Assembly (NCBI GenBank): GCA_903908015.1 | Contig: CAIVQI010000110.1 | Location: forward strand, 1 to 21,743 | DNA: 21,743 nucleotides | Direction of reading: 5' to 3' | Source of the DNA: an uncultured Bacteroidota bacterium | GTDB lineage: Bacteria; Bacteroidota; Bacteroidia; UBA7662 | Shown: positions 6,247 to 13,994 of the stretch, in pieces | Layout: the number at the start of each line of letters is the position of its first letter | How positions within the stretch are numbered: the first letter of the stretch is position 1 | Notes under the pieces: model-generated | Database searches by the model: none | Seen by the model: the letters and a program-made list of their open reading frames with translations, nothing else | Told to the model about the DNA's origin: nothing | Made by a program: the position numbers and the translations under genes

Positions 6247-8942
6247 TTGGCTTTAAAATGAGCTAAAAACATTTCATTGACATGATTCAAAGCTTCTTTC
6301 AGTTTTGATTTTTCTGGGCCGCCCGCCATGGCTATTTGTGGTGATCCGCCGCCTGATCCTCCCAGCAACGTACCTGCAGCTTTGGCGAGACTCCCCGATG
6401 TGATGCCATCCAAGCCAATCAGGGATGAATGAATGGAAATGGCCACGCTGGCCTTTTCTGCATGCACCGCACCCAATACCACAGCTGATAGTCCACTTTG
6501 ATTGACCAATCCAGAGGCTATTTTTTTCAAGTGATCGGCATGATCAACGTCAAGCTGTTTCATCAAGAAACGCATCCCTGAATGTTCAGTGTATTGCGTA
6601 GAAAGATCCTTCTGGAGGACGGATATGGCTTGCTCGTTCCTTTTTTCAAGCTCCTTTCGCAACATAGCAAGTTCTTGCTGAATTCGTAGGACTTGTTCCG
6701 GAAGATTGCGGGGAGATCTCAGTGATTCATTGATCTGTTGCCACTCGGCCATTCGCTCACACACAAATTGCCATGCTGCTTGTCCGCCCACCGCTTCTAT
6801 GCGCCGAACCCCAGCAGCCACGCCTGTTTCAGCCGTAATATAAAAGCTCCCAATCTGGGCAGTATTCCGAATATGTGTGCCTCCACACAGTTCAATACTA
6901 AAACTCGGGTCGAAAGTGATCACCCGAACGGTTTCACCATACTTTTCTCCGAAAAGGGCCATCGCACCTCTTTCGGTCGCTTCTTCGAGAGATACGCCAG
7001 TTTCTTCTTTAAGATCAATCGCTTGCAATACTCTTTGATTCACCAACTCAACCACGTGTCTCGCCTCGCTTTCAGTCAGAGGGGCCCCATGCGAAAAATC
7101 GAAACGCAGGTAATCTGGGCCGACCAAACTGCCTTTTTGTTGCACATGAGGACCTAAAACCTGACGTAATGCAGCATGGAGTAGGTGTGTTGCGCTGTGG
7201 TGCACAGAGATTCGCTGACGACGGCTTGCGTCGACCCTGGCTGTCCAATGGCCTTCTGGCTCATCCGGCATCTGTGCCACAATATGAATGATTTGTCCGT
7301 TTTCTCTGATGGTATCGAGGACCGGCAAAGTCTGTCCAGATTCATGAATGAGAACACCTGTGTCGCCCACCTGACCCCCTGATTCTGCATAAAAAGGCGT
7401 GCCCGTTAAAATGAGTTGCACGTGTTGTTGACCGGCTTTTTCGACCCGCCGAGCGGCAAGAATAGCGGTTGACTGTTCAGTCTGCTGGTAACCTGTGAAT
7501 ACCGAACCCGAAGATTCTTCCCCCAATCGAATCCAGTCGCCCGCTTGTTGTCGGGTTGCTTGCCTGGAGCGATTTTTCTGCTCCTGCATAGACTGTTCAA
7601 ACCCTAATTCATCAATTGCGAAACCATTCTCACGGGCAATGAGGGCTGTGAGATCGGCTGGAAATCCATAGGTATCAAAAAGTTCAAAGACTTGATGGCC
7701 TGAAAGCTGGGAAACGGCACTTGTTCTGGCGTCTTTCATCAGTTGGTCCAATCGAATCAGTCCAGTGCTCAGTGTGCGCAAAAACGTCTGTTCCTCCTGT
7801 TTGATAATATCACCTATGGCTTGTTTCTGGCTCCCCAATCGGGGGAACATTCCCCCCATTTGTGCGGATAACACAGGAACTAATAAATGTAGAAATGGTT
7901 CAGTACGTCCGAGAAATGTATATCCATATCGAACCGCCCTTCTTAAAATGCGCCTACAAACATATCCAGCACCGGTATTTGAAGGCAGTTGACCGTCGGC
8001 AATCACAAATGTAACTGCCCGGATGTGATCGGCCACCACTCGTATGGCAATATCAATGGCATCACTTTTTCCGTAGACCATACCCGTAATCTGCTCAATG
8101 GACTCAATCAACGGCTGGAAAACACCCGTGTCGTAGTTGCTTGAAGCCCCGACCAAGGCACGACACAAGCGTTCAAAACCCATGCCTGTGTCGACATGCT
8201 TCTGAGGCAAGCGTTCCAAACTACCATCGGCCTTTCGGTTGAACTCCATAAACACCAAATTCCAGATCTCGAGCACCTGTGGGTGATCGTTGTTCACCAA
8301 TAAGGCACCATTTACCTCGGCGCGATCCAGATCGCTTCGTAAATCGATGTGAATCTCGGAACAAGGGCCACACGGACCCTGATCACCCATCTCCCAAAAA
8401 TTATCCTTACGAGACCCGGGTAGAATACGGCTGCTGTCGATCCACTTCGACCAAAAGGTTCTCGCCTCATTGTCGTATGGCAGACCATCCCCTTCATCGC
8501 CCCCAAAAACAGTCACGTAAAGCCGACCTGGATCCAGTTTAAATTCTAAGGTCAACAATTCCCACGCCCAGGCAATGGCCTCCTCTTTAAAATAATCACC
8601 AAAACTCCAATTACCCAGCATCTCAAATAAAGTGTGGTGATAGGTGTCGTGCCCTACATCCTCAAGGTCGTTGTGCTTACCCGAGACACGCAGACAGGGC
8701 TGGGTATCGGCTACTCGAGTATGGGTGGCCGGAGCAAATCCAAGGAAAATATCCTTAAATGGATTCATCCCTGCATTGGTGAATAAAAGCGTCGAATCGC
8801 CCTTCACCACCAGAGGCGCGGGTTCAGCTATGTGGTGCCCCTTACGGCGAAAAAAATCCAGAAAACATTGGCGTACTTGTTCTGCAGAAAGAGCGTTGTT
8901 TATCATAGGTTGATCAAAATTCGGAGAGGGGGATGGATTCAC
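6243..8942 (-). CDS. alaS: Alanyl-tRNA synthetase
   Basis: AlaS charges tRNA(Ala) and hydrolyses mischarged Ser/Gly-tRNA(Ala). The protein is 899 residues, normal for the family. The class II catalytic core covers about 15-260, including TNAGMNPFKD and the motif-3-like GMGFER (253-258). The tRNA-recognition region follows, then the editing domain with zinc-binding HHSATH (His582, His586) and CGGTH (Cys686, His690), a coiled coil (about 745-785) and the C-Ala domain with GGSGGG (about 861-866). The ATG at 8942 gives an extra Pro/Ser-rich dozen residues; an in-frame ATG at 8906 gives the more usual N-terminus and may be the true start. It leads a transcript with gatB and diverges from the M23 gene across 56 bases. 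Confidence 0.97.
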   Translation of the reverse strand: MNPSPSPNFDQPMINNALSAEQVRQCFLDFFRRKGHHIAEPAPLVVKGDSTLLFTNAGMNPFKDIFLGFAPATHTRVADTQPCLRVSGKHNDLEDVGHDTYHHTLFEMLGNWSFGDYFKEEAIAWAWELLTLEFKLDPGRLYVTVFGGDEGDGLPYDNEARTFWSKWIDSSRILPGSRKDNFWEMGDQGPCGPCSEIHIDLRSDLDRAEVNGALLVNNDHPQVLEIWNLVFMEFNRKADGSLERLPQKHVDTGMGFERLCRALVGASSNYDTGVFQPLIESIEQITGMVYGKSDAIDIAIRVVADHIRAVTFVIADGQLPSNTGAGYVCRRILRRAVRYGYTFLGRTEPFLHLLVPVLSAQMGGMFPRLGSQKQAIGDIIKQEEQTFLRTLSTGLIRLDQLMKDARTSAVSQLSGHQVFELFDTYGFPADLTALIARENGFAIDELGFEQSMQEQKNRSRQATRQQAGDWIRLGEESSGSVFTGYQQTEQSTAILAARRVEKAGQQHVQLILTGTPFYAESGGQVGDTGVLIHESGQTLPVLDTIRENGQIIHIVAQMPDEPEGHWTARVDASRRQRISVHHSATHLLHAALRQVLGPHVQQKGSLVGPDYLRFDFSHGAPLTESEARHVVELVNQRVLQAIDLKEETGVSLEEATERGAMALFGEKYGETVRVITFDPSFSIELCGGTHIRNTAQIGSFYITAETGVAAGVRRIEAVGGQAAWQFVCERMAEWQQINESLRSPRNLPEQVLRIQQELAMLRKELEKRNEQAISVLQKDLSTQYTEHSGMRFLMKQLDVDHADHLKKIASGLVNQSGLSAVVLGAVHAEKASVAISIHSSLIGLDGITSGSLAKAAGTLLGGSGGGSPQIAMAGGPEKSKLKEALNHVNEMFLAHFKAK

Positions 8943-8975
8943 CCCGACTTATCGGATTGGTTGGCTGAAAGTGCG

Positions 8976-8983
8976 CAAAAATA
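8976..8983 (-). promoter_or_regulatory. -7 box TATTTTTG before alaS-gatB
   Basis: On the minus strand TATTTTTG matches the consensus perfectly and is identical to the -7 box of the DUF349 gene. It would give a leader of about 28 bases to the ATG at 8942 or about 64 to 8906. No good -33 element is visible at 19-21 bases; the region upstream is the start of the divergent M23 gene. Confidence 0.45.
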
Positions 8984-8998
8984 ATCATATTTTCGCCT

Positions 8999-9967
8999 GT
9001 GGCCCGAATCAAATACTACTACAACGATACCCGTTTGCGGTTTGAAAAAGTTGAGATCCGGTGGTGGCAGCGCGCCCTTCGGATTGTTGGGTTCGTGTCG
9101 GCCGTGCTCGTTTTTTCGGCCATCGTAGTTGGAATAGCATATACCTATATCGATTCACCCAAGGAAAAGCGATTACTGAGAGATATTGAACAGATGAGCT
9201 TGCAATATGAATTGTTGCAACAGAGAACTGAATTAGCCGAACAAGCACTTAGAGAATTGGAAGAGCGTGACGACCAAATTTACCGGGTCATTTTTGAGGC
9301 AGAGCCCCTCGGGGATCGCGTGCGCTCTGGGTCAGCCACGCGAGACCAGCGTGCTTCAATCATGTCGCGCAACCAAACGAAACTCATAGAAGAAACGACA
9401 GAACGGGTACAAAATCTTGGCAAAAGATTATACCGTCAAACCAAGAGCTACGATGAGTTGGCCCGCATGGCAAACGACAAAAAACAATTGCTTGCGGCCA
9501 TACCCGCCATTCAGCCGGTGGCGAATAAAAATTTAAACTCGATTGCTTCAGGCTTTGGATACAGAATTGATCCCATCTACAAAACACTGAAGATGCATGA
9601 AGGGGTTGATTTTACGGCACCCACTTCAACGGCGGTTTATGCTACTGGCGATGGTCGGGTTGAGAAATTACTCAGGATGGATCGCGGTTATGGCAATGCA
9701 GTGATCATCAATCATGGGTTTGGTTATCAAACGCTCTATGCACATCTCTCTGCATTTGCGGTTCGGCAAGGACAAAAAATTAGTCGCGGTACACTCATTG
9801 GCAAGGTAGGCAATACGGGTAAAAGCACCGGTCCTCACCTGCATTATGAGGTGATCAAAGATGGCCGAAAAGTGAATCCGGTCTATTTCTTCCATGATGA
9901 TATTAGTCCCGACCAATTCGACCGGCTCATCCAGATATCAGGTACCCTCAATCAATCATTCGACTAA
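8999..9967 (+). CDS. M23-family (LytM) peptidase, membrane-anchored
   Basis: The 322-residue protein has a cytoplasmic N-terminus (1-25), one membrane helix (about 27-49), a periplasmic coiled coil (about 55-95) and a C-terminal LytM/M23 domain (about 185-300). The zinc ligands are present: His200 and Asp204 in HEGVD, and His282 in HLHYE, with His249 (LYAHL) as the expected catalytic His. It is therefore probably an active peptidoglycan endopeptidase, not a degenerate EnvC-type activator. The start is GTG; the resulting MARIKYYYND N-terminus suits this Bacteroidota family. Its stop overlaps the start of the next gene by one base (TAATG), so the two are likely translated from one message. Confidence 0.92.
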   Translation: MARIKYYYNDTRLRFEKVEIRWWQRALRIVGFVSAVLVFSAIVVGIAYTYIDSPKEKRLLRDIEQMSLQYELLQQRTELAEQALRELEERDDQIYRVIFEAEPLGDRVRSGSATRDQRASIMSRNQTKLIEETTERVQNLGKRLYRQTKSYDELARMANDKKQLLAAIPAIQPVANKNLNSIASGFGYRIDPIYKTLKMHEGVDFTAPTSTAVYATGDGRVEKLLRMDRGYGNAVIINHGFGYQTLYAHLSAFAVRQGQKISRGTLIGKVGNTGKSTGPHLHYEVIKDGRKVNPVYFFHDDISPDQFDRLIQISGTLNQSFD

Positions 9968-10314
9968 TGCCCTACAAACCGTACATTCTCGAAAAGAAAT
10001 ACTATTCCATTGGTGAAGTGGCCGCCCTACTTGATGTGAATGCCACTGTGCTGAGGTTTTGGGAAAAGCAATTCTCCGTTATTCAGCCATCAAAAAACCG
10101 CAAAGGAAACCGGGTTTATACGCAAGCAGACATACACCTGCTTGAAAAGGTGAGGCACCTGGTTAAAGACAGGGGATTTACGTTAAAAGGCGCGGCCGAA
10201 CAACTGCTACAAAAGCCCCTTCCTACCGAAAAAGACCCCAAACATGAGTTGCTTGTGCGCCTGATGAAGGTGAAAGGATTTCTGGAGGACCTCAAGATAG
10301 AAATAGGCCGATGA
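9967..10314 (+). CDS. MerR-type transcriptional regulator (HTH only)
   Basis: The 115-residue protein is almost entirely a MerR winged-helix domain (about 12-85): YYSIGEVAALLDV, LRFWEKQF, then the wing with NRVYTQADI and the following helices. There is no effector-binding domain, only a short C-terminal helix that could serve for dimerisation, so the inducer, if any, is not recognisable. Translation is probably coupled to the M23 gene through TAATG. The pairing with a cell-wall peptidase suggests, but does not show, a role in envelope or growth control. Confidence 0.88.
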   Translation: MPYKPYILEKKYYSIGEVAALLDVNATVLRFWEKQFSVIQPSKNRKGNRVYTQADIHLLEKVRHLVKDRGFTLKGAAEQLLQKPLPTEKDPKHELLVRLMKVKGFLEDLKIEIGR

Positions 10315-10337
10315 TTTGATTTGTTCTTATTTTGTGC

Positions 10338-10886
10338 ATGGTTTTGGAAAAGCCCATAGTGTTTATTGATCAATCCATGCAAGCAAAGGAGCAACGCAAA
10401 GAAGTACATGGTGTATGGACAACCATCTCAAGGGAAGTGATCCCGATTCCCCTACCCGATTACGTGGTCGCGCGCGTCAAAACAGGAATGATGGGGGGAC
10501 ATAAATTAAGGGTTTGTGTGGGGACTGACTCGCAACAATTCCTACGGCATATCGAATTTGCTTCTGTGGTCGTCATCTATCTGATCGGACAAGGTGGCAG
10601 CATGGTGATGCGCAGATTCAGGGAAACCCGACCGTTTACTTTGCGTGAGCGGCTCATGCACGAGGTGTCACTGTCCATTGACATTGCATGGCCATTGCTC
10701 GAACCGCTTGAAAAACTTGGTGCCTCAATCGAGGTGCATGCTGATATCAATGAAGACCCTCGATTTCCATCGCACGTTGCCTACCAAGAAGCCCGTGGCT
10801 ATGTACGGGGAATGGGACTCACCTTTAAAGCGAAGCCAGAAGCATTTGCCAGTTCATGTTGTGCCGATGCATTGGTGCATTCATGA
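10338..10886 (+). CDS. YkuK-like RNase H-fold protein (DUF458)
   Basis: The 182-residue protein resembles the DUF458/YkuK family, predicted from structure-based classification to have an RNase H-like fold. Acidic residues at the expected places are Asp64 (VGTDSQ), Glu109 (LMHEV), Asp136 (EVHADIN) and Asp177 (CCADALV), so a metal-dependent nuclease site is possible. No activity is established for the family as far as I know. I prefer the ATG at 10338; a TTG at 10332 and an ATG at 10377 are in frame, and the first ~15 residues are not obviously conserved. It lies 23 bases after the MerR gene and is likely the last gene of that transcript. Confidence 0.75.
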   Translation: MVLEKPIVFIDQSMQAKEQRKEVHGVWTTISREVIPIPLPDYVVARVKTGMMGGHKLRVCVGTDSQQFLRHIEFASVVVIYLIGQGGSMVMRRFRETRPFTLRERLMHEVSLSIDIAWPLLEPLEKLGASIEVHADINEDPRFPSHVAYQEARGYVRGMGLTFKAKPEAFASSCCADALVHS

Positions 10887-10905
10887 TGGCCACACCCGTG
10901 GCATC
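10885..10905 (+). terminator. Hairpin at the end of the DUF458 gene
   Basis: GATG(G)CCAC and GTGGCATC pair over eight bases with one bulged G and an ACCC loop, beginning at the stop codon; a weak pyrimidine-rich stretch ends in TTTT at 10917-10920. Two AT-rich hairpins follow in the same gap: AAAATGT/ACATTTT (10938-10966) and CATCAT/ATGATG (10967-10985), the latter readable from both sides towards fbp. The 108-base gap is the only roomy convergent junction in the window. Terminator function is inferred. Confidence 0.3.
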
Positions 10906-10994
10906 TTCCCCAGTGTCTTTTCGGCTCACTTACGTACAAAATGTTCATTCAAGTGACAGACATTTTCATCATTGCACCCATGATGTTTCGTCGG

Positions 10995-12020
10995 TTACCC
11001 GATAAAATACTCATTTGACGCCACCGGATCGTGTTGGCGAATCAGTTCTTCCACCTTTTCGACCATAGAAGTGCTGCCCAGAACGATGGGGACACGCTGG
11101 TGCAATTCTGTGGGCCTGATATCCATAATTCGGTGGTATCCATCGGATGCCTTACCCCCTGCTTGCTCCACGATAAATGACATAGGATTGCCTTCATAAC
11201 CCAAACGAAGTTTCCCATTCGGTGATTTTTTGGTCGCAGGATAAATAAATACCCCACCTTTAATGAGGTTTCGGTGTAAATCTGCCACCATCGATCCGAT
11301 GTAACGGGAGCTGTAGGGTCTACCCGTGGCGGGATCCTGAGCCTGGCAATACTTGATGTACTTCTTAACACCCTCAGGAAAATCCTGATAGTTTCCTTCG
11401 TTGATTGAATATATTTTCCCTTCTTCCGGGATACGTAGGTTGGGGTGCGAGAGGCAAAACTCACCAATGGACGGATCCAAAGTAAAACCATTCACGCCAT
11501 GCCCCGTGGTATAAACCAACATCGTGGATGAGCCATAGACTATATAGCCTGCAGCCACCTGATGCCGTCCGGCTTGCAAACAATCCTCGCGGCTCCCAGG
11601 TCCCGAATCGGAAATCCGTCTATAAATTGAGAAGATGGTTCCGATGGAGACGTTCACATCAATATTTGAGCTTCCATCAAGGGGGTCGATCAAAACAACG
11701 TATTTCGCATCGCGCGAAACATCCGATTGGATGGGGATGATATCATCTTCTTCCTCACTGGCCACAGCACAACATTCACCGCCAGCACTCAAGGCGGCTA
11801 TAAACTGTTCGTTGGCGAATACGTCCAGTTTCTTTACGGACTCACCCTGCACATTCACACCACCCGTTTCCCCCAGTATGTTCACCAAGCCGGCCTTATT
11901 CACCTCACGGTTGACAATTTTAGCGGCAATGCCGAGGTCACGCAACAGGCGCGACAAATGCCCCTTCGAAAATGGAAACTCCTTCTGTCGTTCTATAATG
12001 AATTGTCCTAGTGTTTGCAT
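10995..12020 (-). CDS. fbp: Class I fructose-1,6-bisphosphatase
   Basis: The enzyme hydrolyses fructose-1,6-bisphosphate to fructose-6-phosphate, the committed step of gluconeogenesis. At 341 residues it has the standard class I length. Motifs seen are the metal site ASEEEDD (about 87-93), DPLDGSSNID (112-121), VYGSSTMLVYTTG, and the substrate loop YPATKKSPNGKLRLGYE with the following EQAGG of the C-terminal active site. It stands alone between two convergent/divergent neighbours. On the minus strand a near-consensus TATTTTG (12071-12077, one base short of TAnnTTTG) lies 50 bases upstream and is a weak promoter candidate; a run of nine T lies between it and the start. Confidence 0.96.
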   Translation of the reverse strand: MQTLGQFIIERQKEFPFSKGHLSRLLRDLGIAAKIVNREVNKAGLVNILGETGGVNVQGESVKKLDVFANEQFIAALSAGGECCAVASEEEDDIIPIQSDVSRDAKYVVLIDPLDGSSNIDVNVSIGTIFSIYRRISDSGPGSREDCLQAGRHQVAAGYIVYGSSTMLVYTTGHGVNGFTLDPSIGEFCLSHPNLRIPEEGKIYSINEGNYQDFPEGVKKYIKYCQAQDPATGRPYSSRYIGSMVADLHRNLIKGGVFIYPATKKSPNGKLRLGYEGNPMSFIVEQAGGKASDGYHRIMDIRPTELHQRVPIVLGSTSMVEKVEELIRQHDPVASNEYFIG

Positions 12021-12114
12021 AAATAGTGATTCATGTTCATCCCAATGATAAGCAAAAAAAAATTAAAGTTCAAAATAGTCTGGAAATTGGATACTTGTAC
12101 CTATTTTTCGACTG

Positions 12115-12978
12115 GTGTGGTTCATTTGGACAAACGGAAATTGGCGACGGATTGGCGGGGGTGACTTCCCCGCTATGGAGCATAATCGCGCATTTACCTA
12201 TGGGGATGGCCTGTTTGAGACGATTGCAGTAGGGCATGGGCGACCATTTTGGCTCAATCGCCACCTTTTGCGCCTTTTTTTTGGTGCAGGGCAAATTGGT
12301 TTGGACATGCCCGTCGATAGGGCATCCTTGACTACATCTTTGGAAAAATTCACGCACAATCATCAGCAACAGTTGCGTGGTGGGGCGGCATGGCGACTCT
12401 ACGCATTTCGGGTTTCTGAAGGTCGTTATTGTCCGGCGGTAGATGACGCTTGCCTGTTGTTGCGAACAGATTCAGCGCCACTACCCTATCTCCAGCCAGT
12501 TTCATCACCCTTGCGTATCGGGGTGGCAGAGCAGCGGAAAGTTCCGCTTACCTTTCCAGATGTGAAGCGAATGGCGGCACTCGATTATGTGTTGGCGGCT
12601 CGGGAAGCACGCATCAAGGGATGGGACGATGCGCTGATGCTGAACTCCGATGGCAGGGTGGTTGAGTGCAGCAGCAGCAATATTTTTTTGGTCAAAGACA
12701 CGCAAATTTTGACCCCAGAATTGTCGGAAGGTTGTCTGCCTGGCGTGATGCGGAGTCTGATTGTAGACGAACTCGCTACAAAGGTCGGACTTATCCCGAT
12801 AGAACAACCCATTAGCCTAGAGGCATGTAAACTCGCGGACGCCATTTTATTGAGCAATGTCCGTCTTGGAATCCGTGAAGTAGGTGTTTTGGGTAACACC
12901 CGATTCATTCGATCGGATTGGGCTAAACGCCTATCTGAACAATTACAAATAAGCGCTTATCAAGATCATGAACGTTGA
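12115..12978 (+). CDS. Class IV PLP-dependent aminotransferase/lyase
   Basis: The 287-residue protein has the fold-type IV pattern: an N-terminal strand ending in NGNW, FTYGDGLFETI (27-37), Lys151 (DVKRMAALDY) as the expected Schiff-base lysine, then GWDDALMLNSDGRVVE and CSSSNIFLV, with Glu184 facing the cofactor and the phosphate-binding LSNVRLGIREV near the end. The family covers branched-chain aminotransferase, D-amino-acid aminotransferase and aminodeoxychorismate lyase (PabC). Length and the KRMAALDY/ECSSSN pattern lean towards PabC-like, but I cannot decide. The GTG start restores the first strand; an ATG at 12175 would cut it off. A -7-like TATTTTTC (12102-12109) ends six bases before this GTG. 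Confidence 0.87.
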   Translation: MWFIWTNGNWRRIGGGDFPAMEHNRAFTYGDGLFETIAVGHGRPFWLNRHLLRLFFGAGQIGLDMPVDRASLTTSLEKFTHNHQQQLRGGAAWRLYAFRVSEGRYCPAVDDACLLLRTDSAPLPYLQPVSSPLRIGVAEQRKVPLTFPDVKRMAALDYVLAAREARIKGWDDALMLNSDGRVVECSSSNIFLVKDTQILTPELSEGCLPGVMRSLIVDELATKVGLIPIEQPISLEACKLADAILLSNVRLGIREVGVLGNTRFIRSDWAKRLSEQLQISAYQDHER

Positions 12979-12985
12979 ATAATGG

Positions 12986-13002
12986 ATCAAGTCTAACTTG
13001 AT
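12986..13002. terminator. Short hairpin between the aminotransferase and fmt stops
   Basis: ATCAAG (12986-12991) and CTTGAT (12997-13002) form a perfect six-base stem with a five-base loop across the fmt stop codon, eight bases after the aminotransferase stop. There is no T-run on either side. It may work as a weak bidirectional terminator or mRNA-end structure; the evidence is only the symmetry and position. Confidence 0.25.
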
Positions 13003-13952
13003 GTTCCCAAAGTGACGGCGCCCAGTTCGGGGTGACCGCGCAAAAACTCCTGAGCGCTCATCACCCTTGCGCCAGCGGCCTGCAGTTTTTCAATCATCAA
13101 TAGGCCATCACCACATCCCACCAGCCAATTCCCCTTGAACTGGAGGGTTTGTCCGGGCAGCAAAACCGGGACCTCATGAATGCGACGGGTTCGCAGGATT
13201 TTCAAAGGCTCGCCCATGCACAAGGTGTGGGCGCCTGGTGCAGGGGCCAACCCCCGCACGAGGTTATGAACCTTTTGTGAAGGCGCGTTCCAATCGATTC
13301 GTCCCGTTTCGGGCTTCAATTTCGGTGCATGAGGGTATTCTCTTTGGGCATCTACTGATTGGGCTTCGAAACTTGCCGTGCCGTCGAGGACCTGATGAAC
13401 ACTTTCCAGCAATAGCGGTGCCCCAACCTCAAGCAACAAATCATGCAATGCACCCGAATCAGCATCGGGATCGATGTTCACAGTGCTTTTGCCGATCAAA
13501 TCCCCGGTATCGATCTCATGACGAAGTCGAAAGGTGGTCAGGCCTGTTTGGGTTTCACCATTGATGATGGCCCATTGTATGGGTGCAGCACCTCTGTAGG
13601 CCGGAAGAAGGGATGCATGAAGGTTGATGGTGCCCTTTGGCGGAAAATTCCACACCATTTCAGGAAGCATGCGGAAAGCCACCACCACCTGCATTACAGG
13701 ATTCCATTGCTGCAACCACGCCAAAAACTCTGGCGATTTCAGGCGCTCAGGTTGAGCCAGCGGCAGTCCATTTTCCAAGGCATAGCGTTTGACTGGCGAT
13801 TCACTGAGTTTTCGTCCACGTCCTGCCGGCCTATCGGGTGCGGTAACTACCCCCGCTATATGAATACCCCCTTGATGCAATACCTGCAAACAGTGCGCAG
13901 CAAATGGAGGGGTACCAAAAAACACAATCGGCTGAGATGAAGCTACCATCAT
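12993..13952 (-). CDS. fmt: Methionyl-tRNA formyltransferase
   Basis: Fmt formylates Met-tRNA(fMet) using 10-formyl-tetrahydrofolate. The 319-residue protein has the normal length. The catalytic Asn-His-Asp set is visible as Asn110 and His112 (INLHASLLPAYRG) and Asp148 (HEIDTGD), each four positions later than in the E. coli enzyme, consistent with a slightly longer N-terminus. FFGTPPFA (11-18) and the loop DRPAGRGRK (40-48) are also present, and the C-terminal OB-fold domain (about 210-319) is intact. Two adjacent ATGs (13952, 13949) are possible starts. The gene follows the DUF1343 gene after 42 bases with no clear promoter in between, so read-through is likely. No def (peptide deformylase) gene accompanies it here. 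Confidence 0.97.
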   Translation of the reverse strand: MMVASSQPIVFFGTPPFAAHCLQVLHQGGIHIAGVVTAPDRPAGRGRKLSESPVKRYALENGLPLAQPERLKSPEFLAWLQQWNPVMQVVVAFRMLPEMVWNFPPKGTINLHASLLPAYRGAAPIQWAIINGETQTGLTTFRLRHEIDTGDLIGKSTVNIDPDADSGALHDLLLEVGAPLLLESVHQVLDGTASFEAQSVDAQREYPHAPKLKPETGRIDWNAPSQKVHNLVRGLAPAPGAHTLCMGEPLKILRTRRIHEVPVLLPGQTLQFKGNWLVGCGDGLLMIEKLQAAGARVMSAQEFLRGHPELGAVTLGTSS

Positions 13953-13994
13953 AGAATGATCGACAATGAAACTAATTTAGAAGAACAAACACGC

